Positions 11,403-27,162 of a DNA stretch of 64,000 bases are shown in pieces; within the stretch, counting starts at the first letter, position 1; each line of letters starts with the position of its first letter. The position numbers and the translations under genes are program-made. The DNA lies in contig JAQFVV010006340.1 of the NCBI GenBank assembly GCA_028023455.1, positions 2,091,438 to 2,155,437 on the forward strand, read 5' to 3'. The DNA is from Epiperipatus broadwayi. Its lineage: Eukaryota; Onychophora; Udeonychophora; Euonychophora; Peripatidae. The notes under the pieces were generated by a model. That model made no database searches. It was not told the DNA's origin and saw only the letters and a list, made by a program, of their open reading frames with translations.

Positions 11403-14025
11403 AATATATATATATGTAAAATAAAGGAAAAGTAGAAATAAACACAATAAATTTTTGTAGATTTTTTTTTATATATTTCCTATAATAAAACCATAATAAA
11501 TAAAGGGTTAAATAATTCTGGGCTTAAAGTAAAATTTCATTATGAAATTAATATTTTGAAAAGGTTTGAATAAATATATATATATTGCATTATTATTAAT
11601 TATTACTCTGATTTTGAAATTTAAAAACATCCTACTGTATTTTTGAAATCTTTAATTAATTTTTAAATTTTTATTGTCTAAGTGAAAACATGTATATAGA
11701 TTCCAAGAGATTAGTGAGATAAAAATAAAAACTCTGTTTTTAATCAAGCTGCTGTTATCACCTTAGATGAGTCTATAAAAGGGCTGATAACAGGATTAGT
11801 TAGAGTTTTGAATAATAATTTTTGTAAGAAAGGTCAGCTTCAGAGTTGGTTGCAAAATTTTACTGCAACTTGATAAAGTGCAGCAGTTGGTGTTAGCTGA
11901 CAAGAGAATTTGTAGAAAAGCTACCATGAACTAATAATGTTACTGAAGGCAGGAGCTGCTACTATTTTCCTTCACAGGAGTTTTGGTTTTGAAGCTGGGT
12001 CACTTCTGAATCAATAGCCTAAAAAAAATGAGGCCAAAATAACTAGCAGAGTTATATAAAGTTCCTATGAAGATCTAAGGACAGTCCAATAGCTAGCTGC
12101 CTTATAGTTTACTGCAGTTTTGATTCATGAAGACAGGGTCATTTCAAATGCATCAACTAGCTGCTTAAGTATGTTCTAGGAGACAGCTTGGACTACAAAA
12201 GAAATCTCATGGTATGCCAACAAATTATTGGAATTATGTACTTTTACCTGATGATGACATTTTCCCGGATTGACAATAAACCAGCTTGCCCAAGAGGAAT
12301 ACCAGCTGAATAAAGAAGTAATTATACTTATGCTACTGTTTATCTATACTCGCAAGGAATCAAGATAAATACATCGCGTGTATATACAATAAGTTATTTT
12401 ATTTTAATAATTCTTAAAATGACTTATAAGATTATAAATTAATAACTTAAAACAAAACACGTAATTAATTTGCTTAAATTAAATGTCTAAAAAAAAGACG
12501 ATTTGATGTATATTTTTTAAGAAAGTGTTTTGCTAATTCCTTTAAAAAATTGATATTAAAAGAAGAATATATAAATGCAAGCATAATTTTGTTTGAATTA
12601 AAATCGTAAAAGCAAATTTTTAAATTCATCTAAAAACGCTGATAATTAATCAATAAGTACCTGACAAACAAAAGTTGACTTTTAGTTTGATAAAAAAAAA
12701 TAAGAACTTATGAACTGAAATTAAATTTTGAATTATATATTTTGTGTATATGCACTTACATGTGTGAAATGTATATGTTTTCCAAATGAATTGATTATGA
12801 AAAAATATAATATTATTATAACAAATTGGAATAGATAAAAGTCAGTGTGCGTACATACACGCACACTCATATATGTAAAATTTTAATACTTTTTTTATAT
12901 TAAATGTCAGTTCATTTATTGAATATTAATTGTATATAATAAATCGCGTGTCTGTGCATGTGGTATGTAAACCATAGTAATAATATGAATTGTGATTTTG
13001 TAAATTAATGTAACAATTTGAATTTTGAATGGTAAATATTGTCAATTAATGTAATAACTTGAATTTTGTAGCAATATTGTAAATTGCAGTATAACGACTT
13101 ATTATTGTATATTATTCAAAATCAGACCTTAAATATCTTTTTTTTATTGTTATTAATAAATGTATTTAATTGTTAAAAACTGTATTCCATCATCTCTTGG
13201 TCACATACAGTAATAGAGCCCATGTTCTCTGAGCTAGCCTTTGGACACAGATAAATGGGGATGTGTTTAGTGCTTTGGGCATCCAGTGATGATCAATCAT
13301 TATCCTGGTTGGCGCAAAAGAGGATACTCTTTAAAACACATGCACTATTATTTTTTATTTTACTTTAGTCTTATTAAAAATTTAAGTTTATAGTTGGCCA
13401 GTACAAGTGGTCTGAGCATTGATGATGATCAGCATGTTTTAATGTCCCAGCATTATTGTTTAGATTTTCTAATTGTGTACTTCAATGGATGGGCACTAAG
13501 CTGGTGCATCCAAGTCATGTTTATATAATTGCCCAAGCTGGAAAAAGGCTCAGTACTTAGCTTGGTCTACAGAAGACCCATTTCAAATCCAGTCACAAGG
13601 TTAACTGTAGATTTATATGATTTACTGTATTGATTTCTTTATTCCCATCAATGATGATGATGGATGATTCTCTTAATATTTACTTATACTTACTTTGACT
13701 TACTATAATGCTGGTTGAATTTAGAATTATTATGGTTGCTCATCAGAATAGCTGGCTGATCTCACAATGATCTCTCAGAGATGTTCTAATCTCATACTCT
13801 TATATCTTTAAATATTTACTTATAGATAATTTTACGAAAGTAGGGACCTCTACAGGTATTGTCGAGGTTATAGCCTCAGTAAATATTACTTACGTAATCA
13901 ATGTGCATTTAATAAATTTATAGTTATAGATAATTTTGCAAATTATTGATTTTTGATTTTAAATGGACTGGGAATGATGATGATGTTGCCATCACCCAGT
14001 TCAAATTCTCTTCTATCTATTAAAC
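11403..14025. other. AT-rich intergenic DNA, no gene seen
   Basis: No coding frame with a known motif. One feature of note is CTGTTATCA (11752-11760) and its reverse complement TGATAACAG (11785-11793), flanking a TATA-like TCTATAAAAGG. The part at 13180-13620 is less AT-rich and could be an old repeat, but I cannot name it. Confidence 0.6.
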
Positions 14026-14071
14026 CCACCCCCATCCCGTTACTATATATATATATATACCCCCATCCCGT

Positions 14072-14123
<52 letters not shown>
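14026..14123. repeat. AT microsatellite with duplicated C-rich unit
   Basis: The unit CCCCATCCCGTTAC followed by (TA)n occurs twice about 31 bases apart. The second copy runs into a tract of about 50 bases of pure (TA)n. Confidence 0.85.
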
Positions 14124-14125
<2 letters not shown>

Positions 14126-14219
14126 TAAATGTATGGTATTGATTTTCCATATTTTTATTAGCAGGAGAATCATTATTAACCATATATTTAGAATAATCAA
14201 ATAAATTTTATAAGGAAAT

Positions 14220-14690
14220 TTTATAAAGGTATATGTGATATTGCATTGTACATGCCTTTTATATTAAACAAATTCATAAATAACTGCAATGATAAAACCT
14301 CATTTATAAATAAAAATTGTGTCAAATGGATATATAGGTGTGATAGTGGATATCTAGGTGAATTGAGATGTACATTGGAAAAAATAACTAAAGAGCACTT
14401 GATGTTATTCAAACAGGTTCAGAAATAAAAACAAAATTGTACAGTAGATAATAATATTTTAGCATCTGTTTTTTTACAACCATAATAAGTCATGTATTTA
14501 TGGTTTTGACTTTAATTTTAATAGTGTAAAAATATTGCAAATTGAAAAAAATAACAAAAGAAAAATAAAGGAAGCTATGCTAATATACAAACACAAACAT
14601 GACTTAATTAACAGGCAGGCATCAAACGTTAAGATCATAGAATTGTGGGAAGATTGGCCTTTCAAAGTGTTAGTTGACAAAGATTTGTAG
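14220..14690 (+). pseudogene. PLE-4: GIY-YIG endonuclease fragment of a Penelope-like element
   Basis: Only the C-terminal nuclease domain of a PLE remains. The open piece at 14246-14425 reads WIYRCDSGYLGELRCTLEK, corresponding to IYQIFCDCMLSYIGESRCS of PLE-1 (46979-47890). The GIY and YIG signatures are both eroded (IYR, YLG), but the following R and the KEH block are kept. After a shift, NNKRKIKEAMLIYKH, then DLINRQASNVKI, match the tail of PLE-1 (KRKIKEAIFINRN, INRQASNIKI). A 5'-truncated insertion is typical for this group. Confidence 0.75.
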
Positions 14691-14748
14691 GATAATAGAA
14701 AGTGCTCCTAAGGATAAAATCTTTAATTATCTAATTACTGTATTTATA

Positions 14749-14840
14749 AATATTTCATTATATATATATATATATATATATAATGAAATATTAAATATAT
14801 GCTACATAATATATATATATATATATATATTATGTAGCAT
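14749..14840. repeat. Two adjacent perfect palindromes with AT cores
   Basis: AATATTTCATTA-(TA)n-TAATGAAATATT spans 14749-14792. ATGCTACATAAT-(AT)n-ATTATGTAGCAT spans 14799-14840. Each has perfect 12-base arms of unrelated sequence around an AT microsatellite, and only six bases separate them. Confidence 0.9.
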
Positions 14841-14863
14841 GCTTTTAAGCTTGTATTAACATC

Positions 14864-15556
14864 TTCACTAAAGGGAGCTTACTACTAACTCCAATCAAGC
14901 ATTAATTTATAAATGCAAAAAAGAGATAATTCAAAATCTCTATTGGAACATCCTTATCATGAGACTAATTGTTTTCAAGCTTATGAGGGAAGCTAGGACT
15001 CCAGACATTAGAATTAAAATATTAAGTCAAAAGTCAGCCCTTCTCGAATATGTTTCTATCAATTTGAAAACCTGAATTTTTCAGACAGGAAAATGTCTTC
15101 AAATTCAACCCTGCAAACCAGATAGCTCCCTCTAATGAACATTTTAATACAACCTTAAAAGCAAGTTACACAATGTGGCTTGTTTTATTAATTATTATAA
15201 ATGTACTCTTGAAGGCTTTTGTGATGTTATATTGCTGGGGCTATTAATATATGGTGAAACTGAACTGAGTTCAAACCAATATAAATAGCTGTTTTGTAGG
15301 GATGGATTTGAAGACATTTGCCTCTCTGAAAAATTCAGGCTTTCAAATTAAAAGTAACATATTTGATAAGTGCTGATGTTTGAGTTGGTATTTTCGATCT
15401 AGTGTCTGAAGCCCTAGCTCCCTTCTGAGGTGAGCCATAATCTCAAACAAATTGGTCTGGTGATAAGGACATTCCCATCAGGATTTTGAATTATTTCTCT
15501 TTTAGCACTTATAAATTAAAGCTTGATTGTAGCTAGTGGTAAGTTCCCTCTAGTGA

Positions 15557-15557
<1 letters not shown>
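14864..15557. mobile_element. Foldback element, family F
   Basis: The two halves of this 694-bp unit are reverse complements with moderate divergence. The left end TTCACTAAAGGGAGCTTAC pairs with the right end, which read in reverse is TTCACTAGAGGGAACTTAC. Further in, CAATCAAGC, ATAATTCAAAATC and TGAATTTTTCAGA recur in both arms. There is no coding capacity. An internal GAGGGAGCT motif repeats the terminal sequence, as expected if the repeat unit can be arranged in tandem. A relative at 27161-27790 shares the same blocks as direct repeats. No clear target-site duplication was found; AT-rich simple repeats lie close to both ends. Confidence 0.8.
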
Positions 15558-15631
<74 letters not shown>

Positions 15632-15645
15632 ATATATATATAAAA
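15558..15645. repeat. (AC)n-(AT)n compound microsatellite
   Basis: ACAC... passes directly into ATAT..., adjoining the right end of the foldback element. Confidence 0.95.
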
Positions 15646-16261
15646 TAACTTTTTTAAAATTTATAATTTAGCCAACTACAACTTATTTTATAGCCTCCAC
15701 GTTGTAGCCAAATTCTAACTAAATTAAAACTTATTTAAATTGTATAACACGTATTTTGTAATCTTTTGATCGGTCATCCACGTTGTGAATCAAATATAAC
15801 TAAAACGATTGGGAGAGTTTGCAAATATAACATATATTATCAGACAGTTTAAGCTAATTATAACTTTATTCAAATGGTCGCACATCCTCTTTATGGATCA
15901 ATTGTAATATTTATTTATTTCAGCTCGAGCGACCACGCTATGCATTAATTATAATCTATATTGAATCTATCTGGCATTCAGACACTTGCAGGTAAGTTGC
16001 ATGCCAATTGTAATGTTTTCAGGATGGATCGATAGATGCTTCATCGTCCCAGCTAACACTATTTCTATAACCTACTGAGATGATGATGATGGGATAGAAC
16101 ATCTTTAATCTTATTTGTCATGGTGCCAAATTGTAACTTCAATGAGAATATTGAGGCCAAACCTCATTTCAATAACTTATTAATAAATTTCAACAATAAT
16201 ATTTAATGAATGGGTTAATAAATAATCAATCGATTAAGAGAACACTGAGAATGCATTAAAA
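15646..16261. other. AT-rich intergenic DNA, no gene seen
   Basis: The motif CCACGTTGT occurs twice about 80 bases apart (near 15697 and 15779), suggesting an old local duplication. Nothing else can be supported. Confidence 0.6.
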
Positions 16262-16407
<146 letters not shown>

Positions 16408-18540
16408 TTGGAAATGCTTGGCTATTTTTCAGCACAATCCTCATTCACTATCATTAAAGTCACAATTAAAATTTTGTTCCGATTACAAATAGTCCTATAT
16501 CCATCTCCATCTTCCTGATCCATCCACCTATCATCCTCACATCCATAGGTCTATTACACTATTATATGTTTTACTGTTAAATTTTCCATTATGGTAGCTC
16601 ATTTCTCTCATTATAATCTCTTCTCAGGGTTTTTAGAACATTAAGGTGTGGAGATCGAACAAGCTGCGATAAATTATTGGTGATAAAATTATAAAGAAGT
16701 GCGTCTAGAAATATGTTTGAATACAACGGATGGGGAAAGGAATTTATGCCCACCCACTGCATTCACTATCACTCAATAACCATCTCTACGTAATAAAAAA
16801 AACTATATTAAATTACTTGGTAATCTTAAGTATTGCCATGCCACATAAGCTCAGAAAATTAACCATTTTAAATAAATTTTAACGGATATTATTTACAAAA
16901 ATGATGATCCAACTATTAACAATAATATATTGATGTATGATTGGATTTGAGATGTCTAGATTATAATAACTCACAAAACATTGAGATGTACGCAAATTTT
17001 TATTTAAAACAAATAACAAAATTTATTAACATACTATAACTCAATACATAATATATACATTCACTTGATGACTCACATGGTTTTCCCCTGTTCTACAACC
17101 GTATTATGATATATATATATATATATATATATATGTAACGTTTATTTATATACGTTGCATATATATATATATAACTAAATAAGTAAATATCCATAAATAA
17201 ATAATGTCAAGAGGTTTTAAACTATAAATATTCATTTTTAATTATTAGGGATTCAGGATTACCATGGAATAATTTTAATATCAGACAGATAAAATATTAT
17301 ATATCTTCATATATATTATATTTTTGTTCTCATTTTTATCCCAAACATAGCGAACATTAAATTTCTTCCCCCAGTGTTTAATGCTTTTAGCTACTGATTT
17401 GTTTCCAAGGGTAATACTTCCAATAATAAAATTTAATAATTTTATTTAATTATTTTAATCTAATATTCCTTTGTCTTATGTTCAACAATAGAGATATTTT
17501 ATGTATGGTGGGACTAGGATAATTTTGGGTACTTTCAAATGTCAACGAATCGGTATCTATCTCAATCATCATCACACGTGTATATACACTATAGTCATGT
17601 TCTTATGACAATAATAATGTTTTAGTAATATTACCTTTACAGCGAAGTTCTCATCTGGCTGCAGATATATTTATTAGACAATTTCAAATACACATTGCTT
17701 ACAATATTCGTAGGTTTTATTTAACCCTTAAGTTGAATACTTATTGACGTGATTACTTTTGGCTATTATTTATAAATTAAAATGTATCAACAAAACAATG
17801 TTCAAGTACACCAATCACACACACACACTACCCACACTTATCCTGACATCAAATTGAGTTTGTGACCCTGTATCCAACATTTGTAAGTAATGCTTAGTAA
17901 TAGCTATATTTCATACACCCGTAAGAAATATCAACATTAACATGAGGCAGGCAGTGATTCGAATAAGGGAAAACATTTTCACTAAGGTTGAGATATGCTA
18001 GATTTTTATCGCTAGTCATATAAAAAGACTTGGGTTTACATATCAACCTCTAGCCATCAATAAAGAAATCATCTTATGGTGTAAAAAACAACTAAGTGGG
18101 AAAACTCGTCCACTGTTTAAATACTTTATAAATATGGAATAAATATCTTAGTGAGTGAGCTAAACTACGACTTCCCTAGCTTGGTGGGGACTCGTTGTCC
18201 ACCCACATATATACAGGTCTTACATCAATCTGTACAACTAAAACTTTCATATATACATTATTCTTGTGAAATAGTACACTGGAACATGAGCCAATAATTC
18301 TTCTAAGCCTTAATTAGCTTGTATCTAGCTTTAATTTTATGATAATAATAATAAGAAGAAATGCGCACTAAAATTTAAAAACTACTTCTCTGCACTTTTA
18401 TAGGATAATGATGATGTTTTAGCTCAACAGTCACACAACCTTCATAAAACATAGCATTAGGTCTAAGCACATGATAGGAATTACTGATCCGATTCAAAAA
18501 ACATTTTCCACAGCAATATCTCTCACTCTTATCATAAAAA
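16408..18540. other. AT-rich intergenic DNA, no gene seen
   Basis: There is no frame with recognisable motifs. An AT tract at 17108-17172 is interrupted by TGTAACG...ACGTTGCA (17134-17159), a near-palindrome. Confidence 0.6.
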
Positions 18541-18900
<360 letters not shown>

Positions 18901-20640
18901 TAATAATAAAAATTCTTTTTTTTTCTTTCATTTTTTTTTAGATTAAATGTTCTACATGAATAGCAATAATAATAAAAATATACTTAAATAGTTCTCTGGG
19001 AATGTCCTTTAGATTTCTGGTTTTCATTTTTCCTGTTTTTCCTTTTTTTGGTCTGTTTGTGTGCACACATGACATTATGTGGAATAAGTTCTTTTGATAG
19101 AGTTCGATTCCTATACTAAAATGTACAAAGTTTTTACTCTGCTGACAAGATTTTCTCATTTTGGTTTCTGTGGATTACAGCTGAATAGAACTTGTATTAA
19201 TTTTTAAATATATAAGTCCACTTCTTGATGCATTTTCAGTTCACTTAATATTCATATTTAATACTTTATATGAAATTATAGTGTTCAGATTTAATGCTTT
19301 ATATATGACATCAAAATTTAGATTTTCTTATTTTCTGCAGTTTAAATTTCACCATTTGCCAATTTCTTATAAATTAGTGGGAGACAATAATGACATTGAT
19401 TAATTTCTGGGGATCAATGTGCACCTAACTTAAACTTTACTCGAGAGTCTTTTTTTTATATTATTAAATTTGGAAAAGTTTGCTTCAAAAAACAGATAAA
19501 ATAATTAACAATAAACAATTTTCTTTTTCTGTCTTTTTTTAAAAAAATGTTTGTTTTTAAACTTTTATAGCAAAGCTTCTCTCTAAAATCGATGATGAGA
19601 GAACTTGCAAGAGAAATTCAGATAGAGCCCATTACCCCCTCATCACAAGAGCAGAGCTCTTATAGTGTCTGACTTTTTCATTCTTTCTCCCCCAACATGA
19701 CATTTCATTTACCCTTCCAATGTCTGTTCAGTCTATTTTCTTGATTAATTGCCTATTGTTTCTTTTTTTCTTGTTATTTTACACTTCTTCCCTCTTGAAA
19801 AACTACCTGCAAATTCATATCTGCATTCCAATAGATAATCACCAATTAATTTCAAGCTTAAATTCCTGTGTCATTATAGACACCACTTAAATCACTTTAG
19901 TAATTACTTTAGTAACTCTAGACTGTGAAAATTTTTCCAAAGAATAAATGACAGAAATATTTTCCCTTCTTTTTACTTTTTCTATATCAATAATAAAAAA
20001 ATGTATAGCAACGCAACTTCAAACCCAGAATCTTGATAGAAATTTTGGCTGCTATGAATAAACTATTAAAACGAATTAATTGTTTCTTTGGAGGCGTTCC
20101 TCACAAATGACATAGTATAATTATTATTTCATTGTGAACTTTATAATTAAGATCCATAAATACACACACGCATGTCATACATATACAATTTTAATTACTG
20201 ATTGTTTAATATTCTTGAAATTGTTTTTTTTTTTTTACAATTTAATTTTATGAACTATGTAGTTCTAACTTGTCAGTGTAAAACTATGACTATCTATTTC
20301 CACTCTCTAAAAGTAGTTTTAAAAATCGCACATCCCCCTCTCTTTTTTTCACTCCAACGACTAAATGATGTAAAAATATTGCTTATCAACAAATTATATC
20401 TTTAATATTAAATTGTCCCATAAATTAACATTAAATAAAATAATCTTTTGGTTATGACAACTGTTTAGATTGCCTACCAAGTAAAATGTATGCAATCCTT
20501 ATGAAAATGGGTTCAAACCTAACCTTGGCTAAACAGTTTGTCTTTTGAAGAAAAAATACAAACTATGAGGAAAATTTTTATTAAACGTTGTCTTACATAG
20601 TTAATTGAAAAAAATGGAGTCTTGGGCAAACCCAAGGGCT
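18901..20640. other. AT-rich intergenic DNA, no gene seen
   Basis: Only short frames, none with a recognisable motif. Confidence 0.6.
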
Positions 20641-21941
<1,301 letters not shown>

Positions 21942-22704
21942 TTAACCCTTTTCCTGCCTCTTACGAGGCTCCTCATCGACATCTGATGTCACTCTAACTC
22001 TGCCAGTTCTTATGCTAAAATATTCGTTTGACAAGTATTGATTAGGTTTTTAAAAGTTCTGTAAGATGGTGCCCTCTTCTGAATTATTTTATAAGTAAAA
22101 AATAAAAAAAAACGCATTTAAACCTAAACAAAGAAAGAACATTGGTTGTGATTGGTTGTTAGTGAGATCTCAGCCGAAAAAGACATTCTGATTGGCTGGA
22201 AAGAACAAAGAAACCGCCTGATCAAAGAAAATAAAGAAAAACGCTGAGATTTTCATTTCGAATATAATTTTAAAGAATATTAAGTATATATTGAGTAATT
22301 ACAAATGATTTTCAGAGAGAATACTAAAAAAACAAAATTATTTTCGAAAAATATTGAAGATTTTAGTAAAAATATTTAAGATTTAGCAAAAAGAAATATT
22401 TACTTTTCTATAATGTAAAAGTCATTTCATCATGATCTTTTTGTTTATATTATAGCTTTTATGTTGCCGAAATTGAATATTTTAGAATAAATAAATAGCA
22501 ATTTATTTTTGAAAGAACTTTCGTTCTCTTCATAACCTGAAAAATTAGTAATATACTTTTTATAAACGTATCTGAGTTGAATTTAATATTATAGGCGAAT
22601 ATGTTTTAACAATAGGCTTTGTCTTCAGTTTGTGAGTTGGCCAATTAAAAGATTTGATTTTTACCTCATACAACCAATAATATAATTAGTGGTTTAAGGG
22701 TTAA
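21942..22704. mobile_element. TTAA-flanked, piggyBac-like MITE, copy 1
   Basis: The segment begins TTAA-CCCTTTTCCTGCC and ends AAGGG-TTAA. TTAA target duplications and CCC-starting ends are typical of piggyBac-superfamily elements. It has no coding capacity. A diverged relative in the same orientation lies at 56746-57444: shared blocks include TGCCCTCT followed by AATTATTTTA and AAGTAAAAAAT, a block with CATAACCTGA versus CATAATCTGA, and TTGGCCAATTAAAAG versus TTGACCAATCAAAAG. The terminal inverted repeats match over only a few bases, so the superfamily call is tentative. Confidence 0.55.
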
Positions 22705-25700
22705 ACATGAATCAACCATTATTAAATTTTAGTTTATGTGGAAAATATCAGAATTATGATTTTTTTCATTGGGGACATAATTTTGCATGTTGTAATTAAT
22801 AATTTTACTTTGCTATGGAGATTAGGAAGTTAGACATCACATGGGAGATTTAGAAAAGTTTGCCAGAAATGAAAAGTAAAAATATGAAAATGCTTTTCTT
22901 TGGAGAGCTTATTTTAAAAAAAAAATAAGATGGTAAATTTTAAAAAAACTTTTAAATTTGATAAAAGAATGAATTTAAGATGCAAAAATATTTCTTTATG
23001 AAGAGATATTTTATAATCGATTTTAAAGCTATTATAATAATTTTAAAAGATGTAAAAAAATTAAGATCATTATAGAAACATTTTATATTTTTGGAAAATA
23101 GGTAATTAAAATTATCCTATTATTAATTAGTGTATGCTGTTCTTACAAAAGTTATAAAATTATTTCTGGAAGTTTTAAACTACATAGTAAATATTGAGGA
23201 ATACTAAATCTTATTGCTGTATCAGAGAATATAAACTTTTAGGAGAAAGTTGAATAAAAGTAGCAGAACCTTTAAAAATTATTTTGGTATTTAATATCAA
23301 AAGTACTTTCAATCATTATTTTATTGAATGATGAAATTATGAACAATTATTTTAGAGAAACACCTTTAAGAACAATTCCATGATTATTTATAAATCAATC
23401 TGGATATTATAAGTATAACTTACCATATTTAAATTTTGGAACATTGACATTCATTTTTGTCTTAAAAAGTGAAACCATCAGAGTATGCATGGTTTTGGCA
23501 TCAAACGCAGTTTTTGTCAACAAGTGGTGAAGAGAAGAAGAAAGAACATTTTTTAATGAACTTCTAATCGATGGAGTTTTTTTTGTAAATATGGTTTTAT
23601 ATTTATTTTTACTAACTTTTATATTAATGCTTATTCAGATGTAGAGGTAAAAAAAGAACATGAAAATATTAAACTACTTACTAACATAGTGCTTGCATTC
23701 TTATAAAAATATTTAATAGTTTAAAGACTTAATATTTTAAGTGTGATAATGTGGAATAAGTGATATAATATATAATGTTTTATTTAGTTTGTGAACCAGA
23801 AATGTCAATTAAATGACCAGTGGAGATATTGTTTGTGGTAACAATTGTAAAAATATTAATGATTTTATAATGTATTTTTTTGTTTTTAATAGTCAAAATA
23901 TGTTATTTTTGTGTGGATGTGTGAAAACATATATCAAAACATGATGCATACACATAGATTATAGGAGTTTATTTATTTTTAAAAATATGCATACTTTTAT
24001 TTATATTATAAGTATATTTTAACGTAACTGAAATTAGTATTTATTTTAAGTGATTAAAGTGTTATATTGATACTGATTATTTATATTTTGTTCTAAGAGT
24101 TATAAAAGAAATGAAGTAATGTTTTTTTTTTTTATTGAGCAGTTAGGTTGTTATTTAGACGTGAATTTATTTATTGTTATAGAAATGTGGGAAGAATTTT
24201 AGTGATGTAGAGTGATATATCTCTAAGGAACTTATAAGGATAATGGCTTGGTAGTAATATAAATGAAACCAAGGTAATATTTTATGTAGGCTTTATTTAT
24301 ATGGGAATAAGAAAAATCAATAATGATGATTATGCAAGTACACCTGGATTTCAGTTTATGCGATAGATAGGTTCCTCAAAAAACATGCGCAAACGAAATC
24401 ACGCAAAAATAGACATAACTTACATTGAAAAAGGGGGGGATGCTGTCTGTGATTTTTCAAAATTCACATAAAAGCAAAGCACCAAAGTAAAATTACTTTA
24501 AAATTCACACAAAAAAATAAGGAAATAAAATATGACTAATAAAAAATTTCAAATTTGAAAAAAATTGATACAAGACAAATTTTTTTTAACTATAATATTT
24601 AATTTTATTCAAAATAATATATTTTTATGCATAATTTACACTACAGTAATTTACATTTTTTATACACATTTTAATTATTATGATATTCTGGTGACAACAT
24701 AATTAGTAATTAATCTTTGAGACGATGATTTTATTAATTGTTTACAAAGCTCACGATATCCAGACATACAACCATTTAGCTCTCGTTGGAATTTAAGAGC
24801 ACGTTAATGATTTAGTGTCATTACTAATAAATAATAATTGATTACGTTCTTTTTTAAAAAGCAAAAACAGAATGTGATTTAAAATGCAAAATTAACACAC
24901 ACAATTTTTGAACAAATTTACATTATAATCTTGTAAAATTTAATATGTGTATATATAAAATGTGGAAATCATGATTTTAATTTCATTATTGCATAAAATC
25001 TTACTATTATAAAGCACTGAAAATATTGAAATTACTAAGATGAAAGTCGAATTCCAGTAATGTGCTATTTCTTTCAATATAATGTAAGTGTGCAAAATTT
25101 ATTATTTAAAGTAATAGGGCATTATCGGAAATCGATTTCCGGTGAAACACAAATCAAATAACTTCAAATATCATGTTAAATAAGTCCACATAAAAAGAGA
25201 CCCAGATGTATAGATAACTTAGCTTTATAGCTTGTATATTTTCCATGGCAGTGTTTTCTGTGTGTTGAAGTTGAATGTTCCATAGAACTGAATAAATAGC
25301 CTGGACATTATATTTAGTAGTGGAGGTTATTAAACAAATAAGTCATACCTCATTTTTATACACTGTTACCATGATGACTATCTAATACAAATATTATTGA
25401 ATTAAAACTTTAGTTATTCCATATACCTACACATTTATTTTCTATCAAAATTTATCATATTACATTAAATGATTAATAAGTTTGGAAGTGCGGGATTGTT
25501 ATTGAAAAGGATAAGATAATAAAAAGATGATAAGAATATGGTTTGTCAGTAAAAAAATCATGAAACTTTTCCTATTTGAAATTGATTATTTTTTTATAAA
25601 GATGGATAAGTGATAATTAAATTGGGTTTATAAAGATATTGATTAATTATTAAGTATTTTTAAAAGACTTAATTAGGATGCATATTTTTTGACAAGTAAA

Positions 25701-27095
25701 ATGATAAAATTAAATCGTGTAAAAGAATACAAATAATCATAAGTTTTTAAAGGTTTATTTGTAATAACGATACACTAGCACATATATTCTATCTCATATA
25801 AAAATTAATAATTAGTAGGCAATCTAATTTAATCGCTATATTATGAATTAAATTTATTCATGTTGTTCTTAAATTGGGAATGACTACATAATGTATTAAA
25901 TTATCTTAAAAGAATTAAGTACCAGTAGTAGAAGAATAGTAGCCTGATTAATTTTATCATATATTTTAAACTTATTAACTTAATGAAGATGTAATAGAGA
26001 TATACTATAATAATATTTTAATAATAGTTATTTTTTTATAAAACAACGTTCCATGTCCCATATTTTATTTTTATTTTATTTATTTTTGGAAAGTACAGGA
26101 AATGTAACTAGATACATTTCATTAGTGATGTAAATAATGTACATAATTTATTGTTGAAGTTATTAATAAAATTTGTTAAATTTTGTTTTATAAATCTTGG
26201 TGTTGACTCAATTTCTCTACATCACAGTTACATAATCACAGATAATTTGAATTAATATATAATATTTGCACAACATAAATAAAACTACTATTTAAGAGTT
26301 ATAATATTTTCTTGATATGATTTTCTTTAAAGAGCTTCATTTATCATATTATTATTATGGTCATAGAATAACTATAAATTATTTACACAGAATTATAGTA
26401 TTATTTTGGTAGCCACAAGTTCTCAGATTATAAGATTATACCACATATTTATTTAAGATGCCATATGGATAAGAAAAGATTATATTATATTATTGTTATT
26501 ATTACACATGATCCGTATTACAACGAGAAAAGATGAGATTAAAGTTTACATTGAAGATTATTATTATTATTATTTATTTATTGTTAGTATTAGTCAAATG
26601 TAGTTAGGAATGATATTAAATCCCTTATCATGCTTGATTACAGAGATTATAATTGCCTAGAATTATTTTAAAAGACCCTGAGATTATTTGAGCTAGATCA
26701 TTTAGATAAAGTGATGAAGATTAATTTATTGGGATAATATTAATTAATTAATTATTATTGAAGTTTTAGGAATGTGATAGATTTAGTGTTTGAAATAGTA
26801 AAAGAGAGGATAGTATTCTTATGCCATTGAGGTAATATCCTGTGGGATATTAGTTCATTGCATTCACCTTGCTATTTGTAAATTCACTTCATAGTCTCAT
26901 GAATTTTATTATATATTTATTTATTTAATTTATGAAACAGAACTATATATATTATTAATTATTAGTTAGAGCTAATTTAATAACTTACAGTATTGAAAAA
27001 TATATTTATTATTGATTACATATATTTTAAATGAGCATAATTATTTATCTGAGCTAGACCAATTTATTATTATTACATATTTCCTAGAAATGAGG

Positions 27096-27099
<4 letters not shown>
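22705..27099. other. Very AT-rich intergenic DNA, no gene seen
   Basis: About 4.4 kb without a reading frame of interest, a long microsatellite or any element end I can recognise. An isolated GC-richer patch near 24340-24440 carries GCGC-containing words but nothing I can name. Confidence 0.6.

Positions 27100-27160
<61 letters not shown>
27100..27160. repeat. (AT)n microsatellite
   Basis: Pure AT run immediately left of the family F tandem dimer. Confidence 0.97.
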
Positions 27161-27162
<2 letters not shown>

